64,000 bases of DNA. Origin: JAQUGA01 sp038210985 (lineage in GTDB: Bacteria; Bacteroidota; Bacteroidia; Bacteroidales; WCHB1-69). A program made the position numbers and the translations under genes. The notes under the pieces were generated by a model, which had not been told where the DNA came from, did not search any database, and saw nothing but the letters and a program-made list of their open reading frames with translations. Location: NCBI GenBank assembly GCA_038210985.1, contig JBBQWB010000004.1:1-64000 (forward strand), in the 5' to 3' direction. Below are positions 13,201 through 18,815 of the stretch, one piece after another. Numbering within the stretch: position 1 is the first letter of the stretch; each line of letters begins with the position of its first letter.

Positions 13201-15008
13201 AGAAGAGTAGGAGCTACTGGTTGAGAAACAACCGACCACATGGCTGTGTTCCAATTACTGAAACATTGTCCATTAGACGACATCTTCCTTGTTCTTATTT
13301 GAACTATGTTTGTACCAGTAGCAGTTGTTGTGATTGAACTACCTGGAGCATATGTATTCCAAGCAACTCCTCCATTTACAGAATATTCATAGTAATCAAC
13401 CGCGGTACCACTTGGGTTTGTACCACCCGAAAAAGTTGCACTAATAGTTGCACCCTGACAAACAGTGGAACCAGATGAAGGAACTCCTGTTATATTTTTT
13501 GAAGTTGGAGCATCATACACATTTACGGTATATTGAGTTCCATCTGCTAAATTACAACCTAATGTAGTTGGAATGGCAGTATATTGTGGTCGATAATAAT
13601 ATGTAGTAACAGAGGGTGGAGTATCTGGACTAGTAATAGTAGTACCCGAACCAGAAAACGACAATGCTCTTACCCAATTTATAACACCACCCAAACCACC
13701 ATTCACATTCGCACTAAAATTAACTTGACCACCTAAGCACAAAGATGTTGGTGTCAAAGTAACTCCTGACCATGTAGGATCTGAAATAACAGCTAATTTA
13801 CTACTTGAACCTGGATTAATATTACAACCAGTGTTTGTTGGATTAGCAACATACGTAGGATAATAATAGAAAGTTCCAGTAGAATTTGGAGAATTTGGAG
13901 AAGTTACTTGACTTCCTCCAACTCCTTCCGTTGTGGATCGATACCAACGTATAAAACCACCAACACCTCCTATAAAATCACCTGCTAAATCTACACTTCC
14001 ACCAATACAAATGGAATCACGTGTAATACTAGTTGTTCCCCATGATGGGTCAGAAATAGACTGCCAGCTAACCGAATTTGTATCCGAAGTTTCGCAACCA
14101 CCACCAGTACATTCACGCCAACTTTCAATAAAAATAACTTGTCCAATATTAATTGCATCCACCGATGGTCGAGTTGTTAATTTTGCCGACCAGCTTATTC
14201 CACCGTCATCCGAATATCTGTAATAATCAACACAAGAACCTTGACCACCAGAACCTGTTGAATTTGTAGTTGAAACCGTACCACCGATACAAATTTGTGC
14301 AGTGTTAGGGCTCTTTATCAGAGGCGGTGCTGTTGGATCGTTATAAACCGCCCAATAAACCGATGATGATTGTCCAGAAGTGTCACAACCATATCCACTA
14401 CAAATTGTACGAGCACGGGCATAATAATTACCTTGTGAATTTGCATAAAAGCTATTGTTTGTGTTCCACGAAATTGTATCAAAACTTGAAGTTGAATAAC
14501 TTGCAGCATATACATAATAACAACTACCAACACCTCCTGTTGAACCCGTAGCAGTTGGGGTAACATTTGCCCCAATACAAACTGCCGTATTTGGATTTTT
14601 TACAATACTTGTAGGAGCAGTTTGCCTAACTGCTACCGCCCAAGTAACTTCAACCCATGCGGATGTATCACAACCAGCTCCCCCGGTGCATGCAATACGA
14701 GCTCTAATTCTCATTGTTCCAGCCGAACCTCCTACACTTATGGTACTGCCAACCGTCATATTTATCCATGAACTGGCTCCAGGTAGCATACGTTGTTGTT
14801 CGTATATACACGAACAACTACCACTGGGCAATCCTCCTAAGGTAACTCCAACTAGAGAGTTAACGCAGACTGAATCATAATTTTGAACTTTTGTAACAAT
14901 TGGTGGATTTACAGAATACACGTTCAACACTAAAAGCGTGAATAACAAAGTAAAACCAGCCTTCCAAGTTAACACATTAACTGAAAACAAAGTAAATATT
15001 TTATTCAT
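1..15008 (-). CDS. giant secreted repeat protein (about 50 Cys-containing repeats), C-terminus beyond window
   Basis: One frame stays open from an ATG at 15008 to the left edge (5002 codons, no stop seen). The N-terminus (MNKIFTLF..., hydrophobic about residues 18-30, then NVYSVNPP) looks like a signal peptide. The rest is a tandem array of about 50 units of about 98 residues (period about 295 bp). A typical unit reads NPN..VCxG.. GxGGxGCxD.. YRTN.. W..Y.PG..I...GLTxVxI...GNC....C...SDT..xWxV.PxPxxPI. It usually has four cysteines and ends in a Trp strand and Pro-rich linker. Units alternate between two subtypes (A and B) over much of the array. The five or so units nearest the N-terminus are more divergent; two near 13.5-14.0 kb have a YYY...GCN form. 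I do not recognise a named family; the layout suggests an Ig-like or beta-sandwich stalk, so adhesin, filament or gliding-type surface protein are all possible. The export route is unknown because the C-terminus is not visible. Confidence is high for the gene and low for function. Confidence 0.93.
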   Translation of the reverse strand, partial: MNKIFTLFSVNVLTWKAGFTLLFTLLVLNVYSVNPPIVTKVQNYDSVCVNSLVGVTLGGLPSGSCSCIYEQQRMLPGASSWINMTVGSTISVGGSAGTMRIRARIACTGGAGCDTSAWVEVTWAVAVRQTAPTSIVKNPNTAVCIGANVTPTATGSTGGVGSCYYVYAASYSTSSFDTISWNTNNSFYANSQGNYYARARTICSGYGCDTSGQSSSVYWAVYNDPTAPPLIKSPNTAQICIGGTVSTTNSTGSGGQGSCVDYYRYSDDGGISWSAKLTTRPSVDAINIGQVIFIESWRECTGGGCETSDTNSVSWQSISDPSWGTTSITRDSICIGGSVDLAGDFIGGVGGFIRWYRSTTEGVGGSQVTSPNSPNSTGTFYYYPTYVANPTNTGCNINPGSSSKLAVISDPTWSGVTLTPTSLCLGGQVNFSANVNGGLGGVINWVRALSFSGSGTTITSPDTPPSVTTYYYRPQYTAIPTTLGCNLADGTQYTVNVYDAPTSKNITGVPSSGSTVCQGATISATFSGGTNPSGTAVDYYEYSVNGGVAWNTYAPGSSITTTATGTNIVQIRTRKMSSNGQCFSNWNTAMWSVVSQPVAPTLLAKTPNLTTVCTGVNVNATINSGTGGSGCSDIVEFSTNNGSSWSSYTSGQNISTIGATTILIRAARGNCSLGSGCTTSAFSQLASWTVSSVSAATMTPTPSGGEVCSGNPVSATVLVAGSGGDGCADVYQYRYFASGSWTTWFAYTPGSNISSVGRTAIEIKAFRSCDVASGCFAENVYSWTVNNFTVTSPTMTKQPNLSSVCQGTSVSATIATSGSGGSGCSDSYQYRTSTGSWSAWQTYVPGTGISSVGLGGVEIRAWRGNCAPGGICGDSLINTYAWTVELQPTPPTIIRNPTADNVCNNDTIRATITTSPGGIGCTNYSQYRMLTGGSWSVWYNYTSGQNILANGRQSIQVRAWKGNCTSGAGCNTSDTLVETWTVTSNIVNPTITKNPNRTSVCQEENVSATINTAGSGGVGCSDVFEYRTNDGSSWSSWIPYTIGSSVPASSATSIEIRAYRGNCSPGGNCNNPAPNVVSWTVVASATPPSVTRIPDQDEVCMGTSVSATITTGSGGISCNDYKQYRYYNGTTWSSWFTYISGSGINTNSPRTIIQVRAFRGCSPSTGCLSTDTSLVEWSIVQGVVNPTLTRNPSISTVCQGTDLNATIATLGSGGSGCEDVYEVRVNGGLWQMYLPGDIITTDFPTSSVDIRATRTNCSGGIVCGSSTGNIYSWTVVPAPVAPQLTKVPNSEYVCSNQNVSVTIVAGSGYSCSDYFQYRRKNATTDIWSSWGFYPTGYQIPTTGYNEVELRGYNYNCNPLAGCDPDTSLVSWIVVPSVVSPTLTKNPNVATVCQGAEVSATIISGSGGDACSDIAEYSVDGGASWNLYNTNDLINTIGLSSVKIRTFRADCNPLYSCPSSDTNSASWAVSGSIVAPTLTRVPDIDIVCQGSTVRASIVAGSGGTSCNDVYQYRYYHTITGWSGWITYPLGYNISTSPSRTEVEIRVFRSCTGLGCGNSDTNIVSWTIDPSIINPTIAKNPNYAQVCSGTNVSATISVPGSGGNTCEDILEFSINGGVSWNVYIPGDAISTTSISSVIIRGYRGNCFGGGACTPTDTNQVSWVVVSAPTDPIITKIPNHAEVCYGTAISGSISSGTGGVSCTNYSQYRIYSGSSWSVWYNYSTGQNINYPSNASNVEVRAFRGNCGGGCPASDTIVKSWIINQILVNPILAKTPNSISVVNGTEVSATISTPGGQGVGCSDLLQYRTKTGAVYSAWSNYIAGDHIPTTGLTEVQVRGFRGSCSSGGTCPPADTAIYSWLVISGPQNPVIVRNPNNDVCFGIPISATVTSNGGGVTCSEYAQYRTYVSGVWNAWISYTSGINIPYPANTTQVEVRAWRGNCDPSSGDVASDTISTLWNITPSLTNPTLLKNPAVATICQGNNVSATIISSGTGGVGCTDILQYRVNNGVVFSAWANYLEGNPISTSGYTQVQIRGIHGLCVSGQECPPADTLIYSWTVITGPVAPTITKNPNQNSVCFGVPLSGTITPGSGGSGCSNTYQSRIFNGTTWSAWITYTSGANVTYGVGTTQVQIRAFRGGCDLSSGCLSSDTNVVSWNLNPSLVNPILTKNPNISSVCGGINVSASITTPGLGGVGCSDILQYRIHDGTSFSAWATYIDGNFIPTSGYTQVQIRGFRGACSSGDECPAQDTAIYSWTVTSGPVAPIIVRNPNTDDVCRGTILKANITPGSGGDGCSDTYQFRTYAGSWSTWASYTSGASINYGASVTQVEVRGYRANCSVASGCTSSDTNSVSWFIINNLVNPILIKSPDLASLCEGVNVSATIQTPGTGGSGCADALQYRINSGSGYSAWAFYSAGGVINTSGSIGVQIRGYRTSCISGSQCPPADTLIYTWTVSPQPIAPVITKTPNQLDVCRGAAISATISAGSGGSGCVETYESRTYNGTTWTSWTAYTSGSNIVYGANIVQVEVRAFRGNCNPSSGCTASDTTLVSWNIINGLVNPILLKTPNVSSVCAGVNVSASIQNIGTGGTGCSDLLQYRINFGSGYGAWSFYSSNDPIPTAGITGVQVRGFNGACVSGDECPPADTAIYTWTVTSSPIAPIIIRNPNVDDICEGTPISASITPGSGGDACSETYQYRTNNGTIWSAWTVYVSASNIAYPANTTQVQVRGFRANCNPLSGCGSSDTTVVSWNINKTLVNPILTKNPNIASVCQGTNLSATISTPGSGGTGCSDILQYRTNNGSGYSAWANYAAGDILPSFGLTEVQVRGYRGGCSSGGECPALDTLIYSWTITPQPTAPQITKNPNISEVCQGAVIKAIIVAGTGGVGCTDTYQYRTFTGSWSAWASYTSGSPIAFGLATNVQVRGFRGGCGGSTGCQNSDTTKVEWAVVASPVAPVMVKNPNIAGVCAGQSVSATVTTPGSGGSGCSDVYQYRTNNGVVWSLWQAYTPSTNINTVGLTQVAIRGWRGNCASSSCTSSDTTVFNWNVSPQPTTPVITKVPNTISVCQGTPISATIVAGTGGVGCSDTYEYRIHNGTTWSAWAVYSSGVNIVYPVGTTQIEVHAFRGNCSALTGCSASATNTVLWTISEAPVSPVIAKNPNVASVCQGAFVNATITTPGSGAPDCSDIYEYRTNNDSGFGAWQTYVPPTLISTSGFTQVEIRALRGNCLLSGCPNSTPQVVSWTVSANPVAPTLTRNPNNNDVCQGVLVSATIVAGSGGLSCADTYEKRTFNGTIWTAWSAYLSGSTINTTGLNTVEIRGYRLCDPFLGCVSSDTNKVSWNVNSNVIMPIMAKVPNVDTLCSGNSVQANLVTGGSGGTGCADIFEYSLNGGAWSAYIPGSAISTTGNTQIQVRFYRGGCPEAVLCGQAPTTFTWVISSGPSAPVITRNPNIDDVCAGTGVQATIVSGSGGSACTNYSQYRTNNGIIWTAWANYTSGNMINTVGLTSVQVKSWRGNCSSGGTCAASDTSLVSWNISAQPIAPVLSKLPNIVGVCDGTTVKADLVTAGSGGSACTDRIQYRTNNGIIYSAWQNYTPGVDINTVGVTEVQIISTRDNCNLSSTCPALAVDTIKWTVVPQPTEPVITKNPVAASVCYGTLVRATVTSGIGGIGCQNKSQYRTFDGTSWTNWFNYASNAILPYPANTTQIQVKAWRSNCTAGTGCLSSDTALVSWNIVQIPVNPVLTKNPNVSSVCASTNVQATLTTAGSGGLSCSDVFQYRTNNGSGYGAFQNYTLGTNISTTGLTAVQIISVRGNCDPSLDCGTIIPDTLTWTVTSGPTTPIITKAPNETDVCSPTVVSAAITLGTGGSGCTNYSQYRFFDGTTWAAWTNYTSGAPIPYLANTATIQVRAWRGNCSGGGSCVTSDTAIVSWNIQPQLVAPVIAKVPSLNVICEGTSVSATLTSSGSGGVGCSDVFEYRTNNGVVWSSWQAYTLVANVNTVGLSQVQIRARRGNCASSTCAPSDTLVLDWTVSPQPTAPQLTRNPNQDVVCDGTLVSASITAGTGGTGCNDILEFRTNNGAWAAYTSGNTINTTGLTSADVRAYRSCPPATGCVSADTTMVSWQVSSTITMPVLAKVPNTDTICSALSVSATLVSPGVGGAGCTDTYEYSINNGATWLAYTPGNSISTVGLTSVKIHFFRGGCPEAVLCGSAPSEFTWIIAPTPTAPQITKNPDLAGLCEGTPVSAVIIPGTGGMSCTDYYQFRTFNGITWTSWSSYTSGDPIITGGLQTVEIRAFRGNCNIASGCVIEDTAMVSWNITPQPVAPVMAKVPNVTDLCEGDPLIANLTTPGSGGAGCSDSFEYRTNNGSGYSAWQTYTPSTSIPSLGLIQVQIISYRGNCDAGSLCSQTTVDTINWNIVPQPSEPVITRLPNQDNVCWGSLVRAIITPGVGGIACTNRAQYRLFDGTSYTNWFNYASNSIIPYVANTTKIEVRAWRGNCTGYGCLTSDTISTFWNVWQMAENPVLTKVPDINGACEGINVNATLITPGFGGATCSDVFEYRTNNGSGYGAWTPYVIGTNISSVGLTGIQIIGYRGNCDPIANCPTPNPDTLTWIITPQPIAPLIVKNPNISDVCNGTPISATIIAGSGGVTCSDVSQYRLFDGTTWTAWTNYVSTSSILYGSTIQTVEIRTFRGNCDPLSSCISTDTTTVSWNISPSLVAPVLSKMPNVITVCDGMPLTADLITPGSGGAGCEDIIMYRTNNGIVYGAWQNYVPGSPIASSGLTNVQIVSYRGNCAPGSLCTETSADTLQWIVVPQPNEPIVLRNPDLNSVCYGTLVRAIVTTGVGGVNCNNYSQFRLFDGTSWTTWLPYFSNSILPYPSNTTQIQVRAWRGNCEPGAGCTTTDTVTVQWVIAPTPIAPVLTKVPDINEICESTDVRADLLSAGSGACEDIFQYRTDDGSGYTAWMDYIPGTDISSTGQISAQIISYRGNCAIGTNCNQTTVDTLEWSIMPQPI

Positions 15009-15078
15009 AGTACAAGAATTTCGAATTTAAAAAAACTGCTCAAAGCCTATAATATATTTATACTAATATAACAATCTT

Positions 15079-15086
15079 CAAAAGTA
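15079..15086 (-). promoter_or_regulatory. -7 box TACTTTTG for the giant repeat gene
   Basis: The plus strand reads CAAAAGTA, i.e. TACTTTTG on the coding strand, matching Bacteroidota TAnnTTTG, 71 bp upstream of the ATG at 15008. No clear -33 TTTG was seen. Confidence 0.5.
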
Positions 15087-15320
15087 AAAAAAAAAACTAA
15101 CATATACAAGATTCTTTAACAACATAAAAACCTCACTCAAATCTCATGCTTTTTTGCTTTAATGGCAAATATTTAATACTCATTTTTATGAAAAAAAGTT
15201 TCTGTAAAACCCATTATAATAAAATAGACAATGATTTTTTTTAATTAGATGCCTGATTTTTTGTTTTAAATTATAAAACTCTTGATTATCTGATATTTAC
15301 ACAAGAGTTGAAAACAGATA

Positions 15321-15363
15321 AAAACTGGTTATTAACCGTTTTTTGTTAATAACCAGTTTTTTT
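15321..15363 (+). terminator. perfect 16-bp hairpin with flanking A and T tracts
   Basis: Arms 15321-15336 (AAAACTGGTTATTAAC) and 15345-15360 pair perfectly around an 8-nt loop, and TTT follows. The shape is that of an intrinsic terminator working in either direction. No gene obviously feeds into it, since the neighbours are divergent. Confidence 0.55.
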
Positions 15364-15396
15364 ATGACATAATGATAAACTTTCAAAAAAAAAGTT

Positions 15397-15404
15397 TACT
15401 TTTG
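15397..15404 (+). promoter_or_regulatory. -7 box TACTTTTG for rplU-rpmA
   Basis: Exact match to TAnnTTTG 46 bp upstream of the rplU ATG, giving a leader of about 40 nt. Confidence 0.6.
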
Positions 15405-15449
15405 CAGTTCTGAAAAAAAAGAATATTAACAAATCTAAAAATTAAACGG

Positions 15450-15761
15450 ATGTACGCAATTGTAGAAATCGCCGGACAACAATTTAAAGTTGTCAAAGAT
15501 CAGCAGATTTTCGTTCATCGTTTGCAAGCCGAAGAAGGCGCAAATGTTGAATTTGAAAAAGTTATGCTGACCGATAACGAAGGCAAAATTAGTATCGGAA
15601 CACCCCTCGTACAAGGTGCCAAAGTTTCCGCGACAATCTTAAATCACCTAAGAGCAGACAAAGTTCTTGTTTTTAAGAAAAAACGCAGAAAAGGGTATCA
15701 AAAAATGAATGGGCATCGTCAGTATTTAACCAAGTTAAAAATCGACGAAATAGTATTTTAA
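15450..15761 (+). CDS. rplU: 50S ribosomal protein L21
   Basis: This 103-residue protein has the usual length and features of bL21: N-terminal MYAIVEIAGQQFKV, the central VLVFKKKRRKGYQKMNGHRQ basic segment that contacts 23S rRNA, and a KIDEIVF tail. It assembles into the large ribosomal subunit. It is 31 bp upstream of rpmA, the near-universal rplU-rpmA pairing, and shares the promoter box at 15397 and the terminator after rpmA. Confidence 0.98.
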   Translation: MYAIVEIAGQQFKVVKDQQIFVHRLQAEEGANVEFEKVMLTDNEGKISIGTPLVQGAKVSATILNHLRADKVLVFKKKRRKGYQKMNGHRQYLTKLKIDEIVF

Positions 15762-15792
15762 ATTAATTTGAATCGAATAAAATTTATCAATT

Positions 15793-16056
15793 ATGGCACA
15801 TAAAAAAGGTGTAGGTAGTTCAAATAACGGTCGCGAATCACATAGCAAGCGTTTGGGCGTTAAATTGTTTGGCGGACAAATCGCTACTGCCGGTAATATC
15901 ATCGTTCGCCAAAGAGGTACTTTGCACAATCCTGGCGAAAATGTCGGATTAGGAAAAGATCATACTCTTTATGCTCTTATTGACGGAACTGTTGTATTTA
16001 GAAAGAAAAAAGATGGAAAATCTTTTGTAACCGTTAAGTCAATCGAACAAAATTAA
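15793..16056 (+). CDS. rpmA: 50S ribosomal protein L27
   Basis: 87 residues starting MAHKKGVGSSNNGRESHSKR, the flexible N-terminal tail of bL27 that reaches the peptidyl-transferase centre, followed by LGVKLFGGQ and RQRGTLHNPGENVGLGKDHTLYAL. The mature-type N-terminus directly follows Met, so there is no cleavable leader as in Firmicutes. Second gene of the rplU-rpmA unit; a symmetric terminator follows 15 bp after the stop. Confidence 0.98.
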   Translation: MAHKKGVGSSNNGRESHSKRLGVKLFGGQIATAGNIIVRQRGTLHNPGENVGLGKDHTLYALIDGTVVFRKKKDGKSFVTVKSIEQN

Positions 16057-16070
16057 AAACATCGCATTAT

Positions 16071-16106
16071 AAAAAAAACCTTTCTGAATTCAGAAAGGTT
16101 TTTTTT
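16071..16106. terminator. bidirectional terminator between rpmA and lemA
   Basis: A fully palindromic segment: A-tract, ACCTTTCTGAATTCAGAAAGGT, then T-tract. The G/C-bearing stem flanked by A and T runs can end rpmA transcripts on the plus strand and lemA transcripts on the minus strand. Confidence 0.85.
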
Positions 16107-16126
16107 ATAACCATAAATTCAGAAAC

Positions 16127-16804
16127 TTATTTTTTATCTGTTTCTTCTGTAAACAATTCAGTCGCTTTATCCGATTCTTTTTGAGGTGTAAATTTTTGAA
16201 TATCTCTTTCCCAAACATTATACTCTTTAACAAAATCAAACATGTTACCAACTATATTTGTTGGAAAACTTAATCTGCGTTTATTGTAATTTTTAGCGGC
16301 TTCGTTAAACGTTTCTCGTGCACTAAAAATAATTTGTTCTGTTTCTTTTAAGTCTGCCATCAACTGAATGTATAATGCATCCGCTTTCAAGTTTGGATAA
16401 TTTTCGGAAACCATCATTAATCTCGATAATGTTGAACTTAAGCCATTTTGTTGTTGTTGAAATTGTTGCATCGTGTTTTCGTCAACCTTGTCTGTTTTAA
16501 TTGTAACCGCAGTCGCCTTTGACCGTGCTTCCTGAACTTCAACTAAGGTTTGGTTTTCGTGTTTTGCATATCGATCCACCGTATTTGCAAGATTTTTAAT
16601 TAAATCTAATCTACGTTGATACCCATTTTCAACTTGTGCCCACTTTTCTTTCAAAACTTGCTCTGAAGAAATTAATCGGTTGTACGAAAACCACATCCAT
16701 ATTCCAAGAATTAAAAATATAACAAATAAAACGCTACCTATCATTACACCTGCTAAGCATCCCGTTCCTTTGTTATTCGGTTTTGTTGTTTGATTTTGTT
16801 CCAT
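16127..16804 (-). CDS. lemA: LemA family membrane-anchored protein
   Basis: 225 residues. A short polar N-terminus with Cys16 precedes one membrane segment (about residues 17-40), then YNRLISSEQVLKEKWAQVENGYQRRLDLIKNL, the family-typical LemA helix with a YN..L start and an RRxDLIxNL motif. The rest is a long helical bundle with a charged tail. LemA proteins are widespread; their molecular role is not settled. It stands alone, convergent with rpmA. Cys16 might suggest lipidation, but the preceding stretch is not a lipobox signal. Family assignment is secure; function unknown. Confidence 0.9.
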   Translation of the reverse strand: MEQNQTTKPNNKGTGCLAGVMIGSVLFVIFLILGIWMWFSYNRLISSEQVLKEKWAQVENGYQRRLDLIKNLANTVDRYAKHENQTLVEVQEARSKATAVTIKTDKVDENTMQQFQQQQNGLSSTLSRLMMVSENYPNLKADALYIQLMADLKETEQIIFSARETFNEAAKNYNKRRLSFPTNIVGNMFDFVKEYNVWERDIQKFTPQKESDKATELFTEETDKK

Positions 16805-16826
16805 GTTTTTAAATTTTATTGTTTAA

Positions 16827-16834
16827 CAAAAGTA
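16827..16834 (-). promoter_or_regulatory. -7 box TACTTTTG for lemA
   Basis: Plus-strand CAAAAGTA lies 22 bp upstream of the lemA ATG, an exact TAnnTTTG match on the coding strand. Confidence 0.5.
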
Positions 16835-16905
16835 ATGAAAAATTATTACATGTTAATTTTCAAAAAAACAATTTTACTTGCCTAGTGTTATTCATAAAAT
16901 GAGTG

Positions 16906-16913
16906 TACATTTG
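16906..16913 (+). promoter_or_regulatory. -7 box TACATTTG for the M28 peptidase; fixes its start
   Basis: Exact TAnnTTTG match 18 bp before the ATG at 16932. It lies downstream of a possible TTG start at 16878, so transcription from this box excludes that longer reading. Confidence 0.55.
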
Positions 16914-16931
16914 TTTTTAAAATTTAGATTT

Positions 16932-18719
16932 ATGAAAATTCGATTAACTCGACTAGCATTGTTTTTATTGCTCTTTATTATTTCTTACCATAATGCGTTT
17001 TCTCAAAAAGCTAAAACTCAAAGCAATATTCAAAAATATGTTTATGTATTAACAAGCGACTCGTTAGAAGGCAGAAAACCTGGCTTAGAAGGCGACATTA
17101 AAGCAGCAAATTTTATTCGTGAAGAGTTTAAAAAACTGAATCTCTCTCTTTTAGGTGAAGATGGTTTTTCGCATTTTAAAGTGGTAACTTCGGTTACACC
17201 GGGAGAAAAAAATATTTTTAAGTTTCTAAAACAAGAGTATGTTATTGGTAAAGACTATATTCCATTAACCGTTTCAAAAAACGAAGCATTGCATGCCAAT
17301 ATTTATTTTGCCGGATACGGTTTTAATATAAATACAGATAGTCTAAAATGGAACGATTACCCAACAACCTTCGAGGTTAATAGAATGTGGGTTATTGTTA
17401 TCAGAGGGGTTCCCGACCCTGAAAATCCAAAATCGAAATATGCTGCTTATGCATCCGATTGGTCGAAAATTACCACTGCTAAAGACAAAGGAGCAAAAGG
17501 AATTATTTTAGTTTCTCCAAAATCGCTAGAACCAAAAGATGCTTTAATGCCACTTTATGTGGACCAACAGGCAGGCACAGCTCCAATTCCGGCTATTAAT
17601 GCAACTCGAGCATGTGTAAATAAAATGCTCTGGAATTATGGAATTAATATTGAAGTAGTTGAAAAACAACTATCCAGCGAATTAAAACAAGTTGGAATTT
17701 ATGTTCCTTCAAAATTAGCCGCCGAATCCGACTTAAATATTGTTCGCTCAAACACGCAAAATATCATTGGTATTATTGATGGCAGTGATCCCGTTTTAAA
17801 AAATGAATTTATTGTTATTGGTGCTCATTACGACCACCTCGGCTATGGCGGAATTGGAAGCAACTCCAGAATGCCCGACACCACTGCGATTCATTATGGT
17901 GCCGACGACAACGCCTCGGGAGTTGCACTTATGATGGATGTTGCAAATAAAATAAATTTGAATAAACTTAAATTTAAACGTTCCGTAATTTTTGTTGCAT
18001 TTGGTGCCGAAGAACTTGGTATTGTTGGATCAAAATTCTTCTTTAAAGACAAACTAATTGATGCTACAAAAATAAAAGCCATGATTAATTTAGATATGGT
18101 TGGACGAATGAATCCTGAAAAACGACTGCAAATTGGGGGAACAGGAACGGCATTAGAATTTAATGAAATCCTAGACGGAATTAATAAAAAATACCTGTTC
18201 CAAATTCAAAAAAATCCTGATGGATATGGCCCATCCGACCACTCTTCCTTCTATTCAAATAAAATTCCAGTACTTTTTTTCTCAACGGGTGCACACGAAG
18301 ATTATCATACTCCTTTTGATACTCCTGATATAATCAACTACGCTTCAATGACTAAAATTTCAAGTTTTGTGTACGAGGTAGCTTTCAATCTTTCAACCCG
18401 CCTAAAACCATTGCAATATCAAGAAATTGAAGCCCCTCCTTCACAAGGTTCACACGGTAAATTAAAAATTACACTTGGCATAATTCCCGATGTTTCAACT
18501 TCGGAAAATAAAGGATTGCGAATTGATGGAGTAAGAAAAGGTGGAATTGCCGACCAAGCTGGATTAATTAAAGGAGATATTATTGTATCAATTAATGGAA
18601 ACTCAGTTACTAATATTTACGATTATATGGCTCGGATGTCTTCGCTTATTCCTGGTCAAACTGCCACTATTGATTATTTAAGAGAGGGTGTTGTAAAAAT
18701 TACAATAGTTCAATTATAA
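16932..18719 (+). CDS. secreted M28 family zinc aminopeptidase with C-terminal PDZ domain
   Basis: 595 residues from ATG 16932. The signal peptide MKIRLTRLALFLLLF...FSQ is followed by a PA-like insert (about residues 115-215), the M28 catalytic domain (about 280-490) and a PDZ domain (about 525-595, GGIADQAGLIKGDIIVSING). Expected di-zinc ligands are visible: His299 in AHYDH, Asp326 in GADDNASG, catalytic Glu360 and Glu361 in GAEEL, Asp388 in NLDMVGR and His459 in YHTPFD. It probably hydrolyses peptides in the periplasm or outside the cell; the PDZ domain may bind C-termini or tune activity. The ATG was chosen because a signal peptide follows and the -7 box lies just upstream. Substrate specificity cannot be read from sequence. 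Confidence 0.92.
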   Translation: MKIRLTRLALFLLLFIISYHNAFSQKAKTQSNIQKYVYVLTSDSLEGRKPGLEGDIKAANFIREEFKKLNLSLLGEDGFSHFKVVTSVTPGEKNIFKFLKQEYVIGKDYIPLTVSKNEALHANIYFAGYGFNINTDSLKWNDYPTTFEVNRMWVIVIRGVPDPENPKSKYAAYASDWSKITTAKDKGAKGIILVSPKSLEPKDALMPLYVDQQAGTAPIPAINATRACVNKMLWNYGINIEVVEKQLSSELKQVGIYVPSKLAAESDLNIVRSNTQNIIGIIDGSDPVLKNEFIVIGAHYDHLGYGGIGSNSRMPDTTAIHYGADDNASGVALMMDVANKINLNKLKFKRSVIFVAFGAEELGIVGSKFFFKDKLIDATKIKAMINLDMVGRMNPEKRLQIGGTGTALEFNEILDGINKKYLFQIQKNPDGYGPSDHSSFYSNKIPVLFFSTGAHEDYHTPFDTPDIINYASMTKISSFVYEVAFNLSTRLKPLQYQEIEAPPSQGSHGKLKITLGIIPDVSTSENKGLRIDGVRKGGIADQAGLIKGDIIVSINGNSVTNIYDYMARMSSLIPGQTATIDYLREGVVKITIVQL

Positions 18720-18782
18720 ACAAATCACCCATCGAAATAACATCTTATAATTTGAATTTACCTGAAATCGAATAAAAAAAAT

Positions 18783-18790
18783 TACTTTTG
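18783..18790 (+). promoter_or_regulatory. -7 box TACTTTTG for the thioredoxin-panC-panD unit
   Basis: Exact TAnnTTTG match 26 bp upstream of the ATG at 18816. The gene-to-gene gaps that follow are 10 and 6 bp, so it probably drives all three genes. Confidence 0.6.
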
Positions 18791-18815
18791 CAAGCGTAAA
18801 ATTAACACCAACAAG

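Larger units (their letters stand above)
15009..15449. other. divergent intergenic region between the giant gene and rplU
   Basis: This 441-bp AT-rich region holds divergent promoter boxes for both flanking genes. Between them is an 8-bp stem (AACTCTTG 15277-15284 with CAAGAGTT 15302-15309) and a perfect 16-bp terminator-like hairpin at 15321-15360. No convincing ORF is present. The hairpin sits upstream of the rplU box, so it is not in that leader; it may insulate the two genes or end a small RNA. Confidence 0.6.

Noticed and set aside
760..14880. Many plus- and minus-strand ORFs of 60-103 codons in the first 15 kb
   Set aside because: They lie in the other frames of the giant repeat gene and recur because the repeat recurs; none has a family motif.
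16878..16931. TTG start extending the M28 peptidase by 18 codons
   Set aside because: A promoter -7 box lies inside the extension and the signal peptide begins at the ATG at 16932.
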